A stretch of 64,000 nucleotides of DNA from Wolfiporia cocos. Taxonomy: Eukaryota > Basidiomycota > Agaricomycetes > Polyporales > Phaeolaceae. The notes beneath the pieces are model-generated. The model saw only the letters and a list, made by a program, of their open reading frames with translations, was not told the DNA's origin and made no database searches. This document shows positions 45,470-55,955 of the stretch, one piece after another (positions within the stretch are counted from its first letter, which is position 1; each line of letters begins with the position of its first letter). Both the position numbers and the translations under genes were made by a program. The DNA lies in the NCBI GenBank assembly GCA_029448655.1, contig JACCLO010000013.1:1364001-1428000 (forward strand), written 5' to 3'.

Positions 45470-47881
45470 CTAGGCAAAGTCCTGTTCTCCTACGAGCTGT
45501 GCTAGGAGCTCGGGGTTCTTGGCTTTCAGGGCCCTAATCGCTGTGACCGCCCTGTTCGCGGTGATGTATTCAGTCTCTTCTTCAGAGACTTCTTCGATGC
45601 GAGCTTCTTGCTCGGTTTCTTCTTCTTCAGTCTTTCGAGTAGTCCGCCTAGGGCGGGCTGGCTTTCTTGGTCTCTTTGGGCAATCTCGCGACATGTGCCC
45701 TGGCTGATGGCAGGTGAAACACTTGCCCTTCTTGATGTGATCGTCCCTTTCCTGGGTGGTCATTCGATCTACATCCATCGCATTCGGATCTTTCGGTGCA
45801 GTCGTCTGAGGAGCACTAGTGCGTCCGTTATTCTGGTTCGAAGCTTGCCAAGCCTTCTTCTTGATAAACGGCTTATCCCGTTTCAAGAATATCTTGTACG
45901 TATTTTCATAGTACGAGGCAGCGGACTGCCATTTGTCAATGGTCGCCGGCAGCGGCCGTACACCGATGATGTATCGGGTCGTGTGTTCGGGTAACCCTTT
46001 CTCGAAGAGGGTTATGAGCAACGCGTTTCCGTCCGCGCTGTATCGATCGTACTGGGCCTTTCCGGCCAAGTTGTTGAATTCGGTGATATAATCATCGATG
46101 TCCTTTCTGTCCTGGGCTACTTCCAGGATTTTCTTCCGCGCCTTCTGTACTTCTTTGATGGCTCCGAAGGCCTTCTGAAAGTCTGCATCGAATTGTGCGA
46201 GACTAGGCGGGAAGAATCGTTTCGTCAGGGGGTTCGTATAAACCCGGTGATAGTTCTGTTTCCATTGGCCCGTCTTCCCCTTGTTCGAAATATAAGAGAG
46301 GATAAAGATCACTCTCTGAACGTCATTTTGGAACGACGTTTCGTACATCGTAAACCAGGAATTGCACTGGTTTATGAAGTTCTGCATGTCGGATCGTTCC
46401 CCGTCGAATACGTCTGGGGGGTTGATCTTTATCATCGGGGGTCGATAGTACGGGTTCGGCGCCGGAGGTTGAGGCTGCGGTGCATTCGGTGGTGGAGGCC
46501 CTCCTGGGGGTCCTCCTCCTCCCGGGTATCCTCCACCCGGGTTTCCTGGGTTTTGACACAGACTTACAACGTCTGTGGGACCCTGGCTACAGGGGAGTCC
46601 CTATAAGCCTTACAAGGCGGTGTGACAAGTCGCAACGGCGACGTCGGCTGTATCCCATGGGGGAACTCCTAAGTCAACGCGTTGAGGCTGCACACAGTCA
46701 AGCAAGTCAAAGAGGGCCCCCGGGGCAGAGTCGCACACAGGCAGAATGCAAGAGAGGAGCCAGAGGCTCAGTTGCCGAAAATCCTAAAGATGAGGATGTA
46801 AGTCCTCATCTTGTCGTACTTATACATGGGGAGTTGGCCAGTAATGGCCGCCCTAAAGTATGGGCCTGTGCGCCGTAACTAAGAGAGCACATGACAATGT
46901 AACTACCGTGATGTATGTACTTGTGTGACCCTAACGTGAGTACCTAAGGCGCGCGCTACCCTACAGCGCTAACCTATGGTCAGATGATCTAAATAGAGTC
47001 CTGGACGAGCGCTGGAGGTAACTGAGGATCAGGGAAGCGCGCGCGCACCTAGCGGCGCCTATAATACCGTGAGCAAAGGAATGTAGAACCCCCCACTGGG
47101 AATTCTGTGACAGGTTTCCTCCGGGGTTCCCTGGGTTTCCTCCAGGGTTTCCTCCTCCGGGGTTCGCGAGAGATCCTCCTCCGAGTCCTCCAGGAGGGGG
47201 GGTATTCCCTCCTCCGAGTCCAAAGTTTCCTCCCAGTCCTCCTCCGCTTGTACTTGCGGAGGTTCGTCCAAATAGGCCTGAAGGCCATGTTCCTGGGTTT
47301 GTCGTTCCCATTCCTCCGCTTGGGCTAGTCCAAGACGGATTTCCTCCGCTACCCATTCCGGGTGCGTTCTGTGGGGGGCTTCCAAGGAGGTCTGTTCCTC
47401 CAGCCATAGGCCCAATCCCACTCTGCGCAAAAGCAGATACAAATCCTGGAGGGTCCTGTCCTCCGGTCTGGCTGTTATCTGTTCCTGTAAAGTTTCCAGG
47501 ATTTCTCCCATCATCTCCGATGCGCTCAATTCCTGCCATTCCTGTGGCGCCCAAAGGCTGATTCATATTTCCATCGGCATCGAAGGTTCTGTTGATGGTT
47601 TCGGTTTCGTTTTCGGTCAACGTCGCGGTTGACATCGGAGGGATTTCTCCGAATCGTTTGAACGCTTCACGCATTATTTCCCAAGCGGTCGTTCCTGCGG
47701 AGGGGTATACTTGTACCCACTTCGATGCCCTATCTTCTCTGGGGATGACAACAATTCCTCCGCGGTTACGGAAGGCTCCAATGGTGTCAGTCCACTCGTA
47801 TTGGTTGAGTCTGTAGACTCCCTGAATGTCCTCAGGCAAGAGTTCAATCAGTCGTGCTGGGAATTCTGGTCCGAATATCAT
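45470..47881 (-). pseudogene. gag: RT-C gag, split by a solo LTR
   Basis: The N-terminal part (47881-47118, MIFGPEFPARLIELLPEDI, then a Gly/Pro-rich linker) and the C-terminal part (46549-45470) join across the solo LTR at 46554-47112 and its GGTTT duplication. The C-terminal part carries the capsid-like domain (MQNFINQCNSWFTMYE ... WKQNYHRVYTNPLT) and a CCHC knuckle CFTCHQPGHMSRDC, then an Arg-rich and Glu-rich tail. Apart from the insertion the frame looks intact. The stop lies where pol is open in the -1 frame. Confidence 0.88.
46554..47112 (-). repeat. Solo LTR (T1/T2/T3 family) in RT-C gag
   Basis: 559 bp, TGACACAGAC ... TTCTGTGACA on the plus strand, flanked by GGTTT (46549-46553 and 47113-47117). 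Related to the T2 LTRs. A solo LTR implies insertion of a full element, then LTR-LTR recombination. Confidence 0.92.
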
Positions 47882-47915
47882 GTGCCCTTACACCGTGGTA
47901 GGTGAGGGTGTGATA

Positions 47916-47926
47916 AGCTCGACCTT
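47916..47926 (-). promoter_or_regulatory. RT-C self-primer binding site
   Basis: The minus strand reads AAGGTCGAGCT beside the 5' LTR. This is the exact 11-nt complement of AGCTCGACCTT transcribed from the LTR (plus 48252-48262). Confidence 0.8.
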
Positions 47927-47927
47927 C

Positions 47928-48635
47928 TGTTACAGGTTGAATACCCGTTCGTATATTCGAGTCGCGAATATAGATCGTTCTTCTGCACGTAGGCACGTTG
48001 CCGTATGCAAGGCAAATACTCGTTAGATGCCTTCGGGTCCTAAGTGAAGTCCTTAGGGGATCGGTTAATATCCAATACGCGTTAGAGGATATAATTGGTT
48101 CAAGTGCGAGTCTGATAGAATATAAGACTCGCCTAAGTCCGAGAAGTCAATGTGCACTTTGAGGACTTAGTCGTTCGGTTGCTCGAGCGAGAAATACTGA
48201 GCGTAGTTTCCTACGTTTGAGAACGAGTATAAGACTTCTTGTTTGTACAACAAGGTCGAGCTGAAGAGCCTCGACAGTAGGTACATTAGTTTATATACTA
48301 CGTTGGGTTTCAGGGGTCAAGTCCGTCCCAGATGTCACCGATACTATCTACGCTATAGTACCAAACGTTTGATAGGTATGTAGTGATATACCTGAGACGA
48401 TAGATAGGAATGATGGCGGTTGAACGCCATCTATCAGCTAATAAACGATGAACATGAAACGGTGGCAGAGTTGGATCTGCCAAAGATGAAACGCGCTCTA
48501 TAAACTAGTACAACTGGGGATGCGCCCAGTAGAGTCACGAGTAGCCAGGGGAGTTGGTTGCGCAACAAGTCCCTGTATCGTATTCGCCCAGTGGTGAGTT
48601 CTGCCGATATTCGAAAAATCAAAATAACCGTAACA
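47928..48635 (-). repeat. RT-C 5' LTR
   Basis: Partner of 39617-40323. The RNA start is inferred near 48262 from the self-primer complement. Confidence 0.93.
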
Positions 48636-49430
48636 CCGAATGCGCATTTTTCTGGTTTCACGAACAACTTTTCTTCAGCTAATTTGCGCAGGACCCGTCG
48701 TTCCCGCTCCTTATGGGTTGTCTGGTCTGGAGAAAAGATGAGGATATCGTCCATGTAGACTAGCACCCATCCCTTGGCAATCTCGTCTTTTAGTATTTCG
48801 TTCATCATAGCTTGGAATGTTGCCGGTGAGTTGCACATTCCAAAGAACATTACTGTCAGTTCGTAGAGGCCAGCATTAGTCTTGAATGCGCCCTTCCATT
48901 GATCACCTTCTCGGATTCGCACGTTGTTGTATCCTGCCCGTAGGTCCATTTTGGTGAATATCTTCGCCCCCTTTAGCTTCTTGATGAGTTCTGATATCAA
49001 AGGCAGAGGGTAGGCATTCTTAACCGTTCCCTCATTCAGGTACCAATAGTCTTGGCAAGGCCTCAGTCCTCCGTCTTTCTTTGGGATGAAGAAGGCGGGG
49101 GAAGCCATGGGGGATTTCGATGGTCGAATGAATCCCTTGGCAAGGTTTTCTGTCAGGAATTTGTCCATGGCCTTTTGTTCTCTGGGGAACAGCGAGTACA
49201 CCTTGCAGTCTCGGGGCACGAAATCGGGCTTTAGTTCGATGGTGTGATCCCACATTCTCGGCAGGGGGAACGCAGTTGCAGCTTTCTTGCTGAAGATGTG
49301 TGCGAAGTCTTTCAAGTGTTCAGGGATGGTGTCTTCCATGGGTCCCCCTTTTGCCACTTCAGAGAGCTCCTGGGATTTTGTCATCGCTTTGCATATGTGG
49401 GAGAGGCCGGCGACTCTTCGTCGGAATTGT
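48636..49430 (-). pseudogene. RT-B pol, middle part: N-terminal RT
   Basis: Open over this stretch: [60 protein letters not shown] and YMDDILIF, ending VKPEKCAFG exactly at the RT-C junction. RT-C continues the same gene at 39616. Its upstream boundary is the T3 insertion. Confidence 0.9.
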
Positions 49431-51322
49431 TGTCACAAATTATTCCTTTATTAATTTAGACTCCCTCGCTATAGGTTGTATGTGCGGCGCTAGGCGTACG
49501 CCGTGCCTCTACGCCGTAGCTACCTCCAGCGTCACTCCCAGATATTACAGGTCACCTGGTCGTTAGGTTAGCGCTGTAGGGTAGCGCGCGCCTCCGGTAC
49601 TCACACTATGGTCACAGTAGTTACATGATGCGTCACTTAGCACATGACCCAGTAGATACGGCGCACAGGCCTTCTCTTTAGGGCAGTACTAGTAGTTCCA
49701 TCGCTCATGTATATATTACGACGGAATGTGGGCTTACTCCCCATTCCTAAGATTCTCGACAATTGGGCATAGCCCCTCTCTTACTATCGCTGTGATGCCT
49801 GCTGGCCCGGGGCCCGTATCACGTCGTGCTTGTCTGTGAGCCGCCATCGTTATCTCGACGCACGTCAGGGAATGTGCAGTCATCCCATGCGCCTCTACGT
49901 TCAGCGCTGGCATGGTGACTTATAGGCTCGTCTCACGGCGCGTATGGTTCCCCCTGAGCCCAGGGGTAGCACAGACGTAAGTCTGTGTCATAATCTTAGG
50001 AATATCTTACCTCCCCTCCGGCGCCACCTGCGCTGGGGCCGAGGGTTCTCCACTTGCAGGTTGCCATGGCAGCGTGGCGGGGCAGCCGTCGGTAGAAGCG
50101 CCGGCGGTCCGTAGTCTTACGAGCCCCCACGAAACGCTACACCAGGCAAAGCAACCGCAAGGAGTGAGTAATCAAGTCCGCCCTCTTTCGAACGCAAGAT
50201 AGCAGGGATCGACTCGCGTAAGCCGCGTTTGAGGACCCGCCATCCACCCCTGCAAAGGGAATGCGATGCGTGGAGGTCTAGTGCAGCGGAGCCATTATCC
50301 CTGGGCGGCAGGGGTTATCGTCAAGAACCTTTGATCAGTGGGTATGCGAAGGGTCCCGCAAGGGTACCCAACCCCACACCGGCGATCACTAAGGTCAGAA
50401 AGTAATCCACTACGACAGACTATCGAATACCAACGAACGAACCACATACCCCGAGGTCGGTAGGCCACGCGTAGTCATGTCGGCGCAAGTCATGAACATC
50501 GACATGTACCAATACGCTCACCGCTGGCACGCCTCGTCGACTCACGTCGTGGGATGTAAGGAACAGGGATGCGGCGGCACCCAATGTCTCCTGCAGGCTA
50601 GTTCTCTTCGCTCCACCACCGGCGGACGGACCGTGCTCCTGGATGCTCCCCACCTTCCGCGAAGAAAGGATGGGCCTCGAGTCAAACAAGCAACCAAGGT
50701 AGCGAGCGTCGTAGGATTCAAGATAGAACGTCAGGGACGACGTTTTTCGAGAGGGGGGGTAATGTCACAAATTATTCCTTTATTAATTTAGACTCCCTCG
50801 CTATAGGTTGTATGTGCGGCGCTAGGCGTACGCCGTGCCTCTACGCCGTAGCTACCTCCAGCGTCACTCCCAGATATTACAGGTCACCTGGTCGTTAGGT
50901 TAGCGCTGTAGGGTAGCGCGCGCCTCCGGTACTCACACTATGGTCACAGTAGTTACATGATGCGTCACTTAGCACATGACCCAGTAGATACGGCGCACAG
51001 GCCTTCTCTTTAGGGCAGTACTAGTAGTTCCATCGCTCATGTATATATTACGACGGAATGTGGGCTTACTCCCCATTCCTAAGATTCTCGACAATTGGGC
51101 ATAGCCCCTCTCTTACTATCGCTGTGATGCCTGCTGGCCCGGGGCCCGTATCACGTCGTGCTTGTCTGTGAGCCGCCATCGTTATCTCGACGCACGTCAG
51201 GGAATGTGCAGTCATCCCATGCGCCTCTACGTTCAGCGCTGGCATGGTGACTTATAGGCTCGTCTCACGGCGCGTATGGTTCCCCCTGAGCCCAGGGGTA
51301 GCACAGACGTAAGTCTGTGTCA
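49431..51322 (+). mobile_element. Short non-autonomous LTR element T3
   Basis: 1892 bp with two 560-bp LTRs (49431-49990 and 50763-51322) that look identical. The interior is 772 bp and closely similar to T1. TSD ATTGT (49426-49430 and 51323-51327) in RT-B pol. AATCTTAGGAAT beside the 5' LTR again complements ATTCCTAAGATT in the LTR. It ends in a GAGAGGGGGGGTAA purine tract. Not coding for gag or pol. Confidence 0.94.
50477..50791 (+). other. Open frame in the T3 interior, shared with T1
   Basis: A 104-codon frame running through the purine tract into the 3' LTR (IDMYQYAHRWHASSTHV ... RQGRRFSRGG). T1 keeps most of it with a frameshift. It may be a relic of a parental pol end. I would not call it a gene. 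Confidence 0.3.
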
Positions 51323-51327
51323 ATTGT

Positions 51328-52240
51328 TTCTGGGTCTCAGTCCGGGGCGCGATCAGCTTCTTGGTCCGGACAAGTCTCCTTAATAGCTGGTATTCTTTGT
51401 CCGAGATGGGGTTTTCGACTGGTCGCTGGGTGTCGGTAGAACCCTTTTCCCCTCTTTTTGTTTCATTGAGTTCCTCCACCTGAATCACTTCGGGGGTGAG
51501 AGCTAGCTCAAATATTATTTGCGCAATACGCATTCCGGGAATGATATGGTGGGGTGTCGTCGACTGGTTGAATAGGATGACTTGGACTTCTCCGCGGTAG
51601 TCAGGGTCGATTACCCCTGCTCCGACTGTGAGCCCGTGCTTGAGCATGAGGCCCGAGCGTGAGGCTATCCTTCCATAGGACCCTTTTGGAATCTCCATTT
51701 GAACTCCGGTGGGGATCCCCCAGGAGCGATCTCGTCATCCTTTGAGGCATATAGGTCATATCCAATGGCACCGTCAGTTCCCCACGTTGGGAGCTTTCCT
51801 TCGGGGGCTACCGTCATTTTGACAGTATCAAGTTGGATTGTGGTGTCGGCTGTTCAGGTTTTCTCTGTCGATCTGTTAGGGCTGACATCAATTTCCCCCA
51901 TTGCCCAATTGATGACAGGGCTTTCCTTCTTCAACCAGTTATATCTGAGGATCATTTCTTCTTTTCCGATGTTTCCTATGAGGAAGTGGACCTTGTGTTC
52001 CTTTCCCCTGTATTTGATGGGGAGGAAGACTTCTCAATCTACCTGCCTGTCTTTGTTGGTGGTTCCGTCGACGTTTCGGATGGTGATTGGGTTCTTCAGG
52101 GGGTGAGTCACGATTCAATGCCGAATGACGAGTTTGGAGTGGATCAGGGAAGACATGGCTTCTGAGTCGATGAGGGCGTTCACTTTCATGGTTTTCTGCA
52201 GCTTTAGGGTTATGGGGATAAACAGTGATCTGTCACATTC
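51328..52240 (-). pseudogene. RT-B protease and dUTPase, damaged
   Basis: dUTPase motifs I (GYDLYAS, about 51745), II (ASRSGLMLKHG), III (GVIDPDYRGE) and IV (GMRIAQIIFE) are recognisable. A frameshift lies between I and II near 51710. Motif V reads RGEKGSTD, so the FG of the P-loop-like GFGST is missing. The protease active site reads LIDSEAM where RT-C has LIDSGAM, losing the catalytic-triad Gly. The order protease then dUTPase then RT matches RT-C. Confidence 0.88.
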
Positions 52241-53758
52241 ATATGAGGTAATTACATGGGCTGCATTTTCGGGAGGTAAGACCGTGTGCTTCCTCCCTAC
52301 TCGAATCTGGGTCGTTGAGAATTTGAGTGAGAAATGAGGGATTCTTAGCTTTGAGAATTCGGATCGTGTTGACTGCCTCTTCCACTGCTGTAGCCCCGTT
52401 GTCCTCATCCTCAGTGTCTTCTTCTTCTATGTGAGCAGCAGAGGCTCCTTCCTCCACTGCTTTGGCCTTTCGAGCCCTACCCTTGGTGGGGGGCTTCTTC
52501 TTTTGCTTTGGGCAGTTGCTGGAGAGATGGCCCTTCTCTTTGCAATTGAAGCACCGCCCCTCAGTTTGGAGCTTGCATCGCTCCTCTGTGGACATTCGAT
52601 CAACGTCCATGGTGTTCGGGTCTTTTGCAGGGGTTGGTGCGGCTGGGGTGTTTGGTCCCTTGGCTCACCACTGGGGTTTCTTCTTGGGGTCCCCTCGTCC
52701 TTGAATGAATGTGTTATAATTGTTCTCATTGATGGATGTCTGCTTCATCCAGTCGGTGAGGGTCATGACTGGGGGGACAATGTTTATGATGTGTGTTATG
52801 AGCATGGGTCTGATGGCTCTCTTGTACAGGGTGACAAGGAGTGGGTTGCACATTTGTCGGTCCAGTCCCATTTTCCCTACGAGGTTATCAAACTTGATAT
52901 TGAAGTCGTCAATGTTTTTCTTCTCTTGTCTGAGATCGAAAAGGTCATCGTTGGTTTTCTGTTTTTCTTCAATAGGTTCGAATGCAGCATCGAATTCCAT
53001 GCTAAACTGGAGCAGTGTGGGGAGGACGAATACTCCCGTTATCGGGTCTGTGTGCTTGGCATAGTAATTCTCCTCCCACTGGTCCACTTGGTCGCTCCCT
53101 CGAATGTAGGACATGATGAAGAAGATTTTCTGATCGTCGGTTTGGTAGTCCACTGCAAACATGGTGAACCATATGTTACAGTCATTTTCGAAGCGCTGTA
53201 GCTTCTTTCATTCTCCCTTGAACAGTTCGGGAGTGGCGAGCTTTATGTGGTTTACTCGGGTTGGTGGGGCAAACTGCACACTCCATCCTGCGAGGTTTCC
53301 TCCACCTGGGGGGCCTCCTCCACCCGGTGGGCCTCCTCCACCTGGCGGTCCTCCTGCACCCAGCAGTCCTCCTGGATTGCCTCCTGCGCCACCTGCTGGA
53401 TTACTGCTGCCGTCTGGGGGACCTCCGCCCCTGGGGGGGACCTCCCCCTCCAGGAATTCCTCCTCCTCCAGGCGCTCCTGCCCCGGTGGGGTTTGTTCCA
53501 CCAATATTTCCAGATAGAGGATTATTAGTCGCTGGAGGGATATTTGCCATTCCCCCTGTGCCCTGGCTTGCACTGCTGCTTCCCAAAACAGTACTTCCGC
53601 CCAGGGTTGTACCTCCCATACCCACGACTCCTCCAGTGGGGGTGAGGTTCGTCATCTGTCCTCCAAGTTGTCCATCACCTGTTTGAGATACGACAATGCT
53701 TGGTGTCATCAAGTCTGTGACCGTTCCAAAGCATTCGAAAGCGGTGTGCGTCTGGTCC
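52239..53758 (-). pseudogene. RT-B gag, main part
   Basis: Homologous to RT-C gag: a Gly/Pro-rich linker (53300-53690), a capsid-like domain (NIWFTMFAVDYQTDDQKIFF ... WEENYYAKHTDPI), a linker and a CCHC knuckle CFNCKEKGHLSSNC. Stops and shifts split it near 53210, 52665 and 52610. Its 5' end is cut by the solo LTR at 53759-54248 and continues at 54249-54487. Confidence 0.85.
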
Positions 53759-54248
53759 TGTCACGGTTTTCGTGGCATGATCTAATAAATATGTTTTAGC
53801 CTTTACTGGGAGTCGAACTAGTGGCTTCACGACTAGGGGGCACGTGACGTCCCTATTGGCGTCACGGTACTTACTGGAGATAACGCGCATCTCTTACAGA
53901 TAAGACAGTACATTTAATAAGCGTTCTAGGCTATGACTCATAGGCGCGCGCGCACAGGCCGCGTTGCTTTAGGGTAGACAATATGGCCTTTGGTTACAGC
54001 GCTCCTGATGTACATATAAGCTTGGGTCTGGCGGCGTTCTTGCCTCAGACCTTTTAATCTTGACATCTGGGGCTTAGGCCCTCCTTGCTCGTCATCACCT
54101 TGCTTGCACTCTTAAGATACTCGCTAGTCTGTGCGACGTACCTCGGTCTCGTCTTAGGGAGTGGTTACCCTTCGTCGACTTAGCCTTGGGATGCCATGTC
54201 TAGTTAGTGGGCGTTAGGCATTGAGGGATGACCCTAGAGTTTGGGTCA
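53759..54248. repeat. Solo LTR of a separate family in RT-B gag
   Basis: 490 bp, TGTCACGGTTTT ... GTTTGGGTCA, flanked by GGTCC (53754-53758 and 54249-54253). Its sequence does not match the other LTRs here, so a fifth LTR family is present. Orientation not determined. Confidence 0.88.
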
Positions 54249-54487
54249 GGTCCCAGGGGTCGTTCGAGGATGGGGGTAGCTGTACCCACGAGGGAACGAG
54301 TCTGTCTGGTGTTGGGATGGTGAGGTATCCTCCCTTCGTGAAGAATCCCATGGGGGGTCTCTCCACTCATGCTTTTCTTCGTAGTAGATGCGCCTGTATA
54401 TTTCGGGGAGTAGCTGGATCAACCGGTTTGGGAGATCTGGGTCAAAGCGTTGCATGGACTTACACTTTGATAAGTGAGCCTGGTAAG
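54249..54487 (-). pseudogene. RT-B gag, N-terminal piece
   Basis: RFDPDLPNRLIQLLPEIY aligns with the RT-C gag start (FGPEFPARLIELLPEDI). A frameshift follows. It joins 53758 downward after removal of the solo LTR. Confidence 0.75.
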
Positions 54488-54498
54488 AGCTCAACCTT
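54488..54498 (-). promoter_or_regulatory. RT-B self-primer binding site (decayed)
   Basis: The minus strand reads AAGGTTGAGCT beside the 5' LTR; the LTR carries AAGGTCGAGCT on the plus strand (54666-54676). 10 of 11 positions pair, and the odd one is a CpG to TpG type change. Confidence 0.65.
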
Positions 54499-54499
54499 C

Positions 54500-55042
54500 T
54501 GTTATGGATCAAATATCCATTCAGCTGAAATAACTAAGTCAAGTTACTCAGCGTATCGAGTAGCGCACTACTCATCGGACTCAGCAGAGTCGAGCGTTGA
54601 TATACTAGCTGCGGGCTTAATTGCTCAAGCCTTTGAGAATGGGTATAAGATCCTTGTATTTCAACAAGGTCGAGCTGAGGAACTCAACCAATATTTACAA
54701 CGGGGTTTTATACTACAATTCTGTAATCGGGGTCATAGTGTCCTTGGTACTGCTACCACTAAGTCCATAAGGCTAGTACGCTAAGATAGATAACTAAGCC
54801 GAAACACTGCGGTTGTGCACAACAGTGGCCGAAACGCGGAAGTCTTGTGGTTAGACACAAGATATCAACTAGAACCTGATACGCCGTGAGACTATGGGCA
54901 TAGGGCTGTTGTACATGAAACGAGGGTCGCTGGTTGAACAGGGAACCCTAAAAATATGCGCGCGATACTATGGTTGAACGCTAAGTCCCCTTCTCCAGAG
55001 AGGTGTCAGAGATATTCGAGTAATTTCACACGGACCGTAACA
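54500..55042 (-). repeat. RT-B 5' LTR
   Basis: 543 bp partner of 35703-36241, followed by ACCTG. Confidence 0.9.
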
Positions 55043-55321
55043 ACCTGCAGTTTCAGATGAGGCAGCAGGCAAGCCAATGTGACACTCTGACTCAGCCATT
55101 ACACATTCCAATAGCAGTTATTGCCTGCATGCCTGCTCGAATGAAAATGGGAACCTAATTGATTTGTCAGCTCGGCTAGTTGAGTGCCAACATATTTGGC
55201 CAGCCACTCTATAGTGTTCACTTCCCTGTTGTTCAGCTAAGTCGTTCCCATATTGGGAACATCACCTGACTTAGCCACAACAGGAACGTGGAACACATAG
55301 AGTGGCTGGTTCTAGGAGCCT
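55043..55321. repeat. Right arm of the long-TIR element
   Basis: Inverted copy of 34601-34790 and 35341-35405. The intervening left-arm sequence is absent here. Confidence 0.75.
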
Positions 55322-55546
55322 GAAAGGTACCCAGAGTTGGTGTCCAAAATATTGTTTTTAAACACTATTAAAGCAAGTGACTTAGCGGTCCGAACCTAGT
55401 TCGAACCTTGAACCGAACCTGCTGAACTGGTTCAGCAGGTTCAGGTCAGGTTCAGGTTCAGGTTCAGGCTCCCTGCAATCGGTTCGGTTCTAGGTTCAGC
55501 CCCAGACCCCCCTGAACCTGAACCGAACTGAACTTCGGCAACACTA
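55322..55546. mobile_element. hAT-2, right end segment
   Basis: Aligns with hAT-1 3750-3973 including the GGTTCAG arrays and the terminal CGGCAACACTA, followed by CTCAGCAC (55547-55554), the partner of 24637-24644. Confidence 0.92.
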
Positions 55547-55554
55547 CTCAGCAC

Positions 55555-55955
55555 CGGTTTCTCCTCACATTATTACTAAGTAGCAACACTGTCATCGCAT
55601 ACATCGCACGTACAGCATCAATGACTGCTGCTGTTTGCTCGCTCATGTATATACTCTCTGACTATATGCTCTTAGCCGAATACAGTATTCGGCTCGAACT
55701 GATTTTCATTGGCATTTCCCGTTACTAACATGTTCTCTCACTATATAGTTCTCAATACCTCCTCACCGTCTCACTAATATGTGCGTCAATTGGCGAGCCC
55801 TTTTGGTCCATTCATCGGATATCGAAACCTATCCTACCTGGCGTTCTTTACTTAACAGATTTCTGAGCAGACCACGCCGTTTGTAACTTGTGTATCGCAT
55901 GGAACATGTGATAATACATATCAATAGACCTGCTATTATTTGTGTCGTCATGTCA
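55555..55955. other. Copy B spacer, no gene
   Basis: Corresponds to the IES6-DUF6533 spacer of copy A. No coding segment. Confidence 0.55.

Larger units (their letters stand above)
39617..48635 (-). mobile_element. RT-C: chromodomain Gypsy retrotransposon with internal dUTPase and ORF3
   Basis: About 9.0 kb, inserted in RT-B RT sequence with TSD CCGAA (39612-39616 and 48636-48640). LTRs of about 708 bp (39617-40323 and 47928-48635), almost identical, with two transitions near the 5' end of the copies. Pol is fully open. Gag is split only by a solo LTR (46554-47112). Without it the element is about 8.5 kb. Recent, but gag-defective as it stands. Confidence 0.95.
35703..55042 (-). mobile_element. 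RT-B: decayed chromodomain Gypsy retrotransposon, broken by three insertions
   Basis: LTRs of 539 and 543 bp (35703-36241 and 54500-55042, TGTTAY...RTAACA), flanked by ACCTG (35698-35702 and 55043-55047). Read on the minus strand: gag, protease, dUTPase, RT, RNase H, integrase, chromodomain, C-terminal extension with ORF3. It is interrupted by a solo LTR (53759-54248), the short element T3 (49431-51322) and RT-C (39617-48635). Without them it is about 7.9 kb. It has frameshifts and stops throughout and cannot be active. Confidence 0.93.
34601..55321. mobile_element. Long-TIR DNA transposon (MULE-like) carrying RT-B
   Basis: Ends AGGCTCCTAGAACCAGC at 34601 and its complement at 55321. The inverted arms match for about 190 bp, with a further inverted match near 35341-35405 against 55060-55130. 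The flanks are an exact 11-bp duplication GAAAGGTACCC (34590-34600 and 55322-55332). Long TIRs with a 9-11 bp TSD suggest the Mutator-like superfamily. No transposase is left. Removing RT-B leaves roughly 1.4 kb. Confidence 0.75.
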
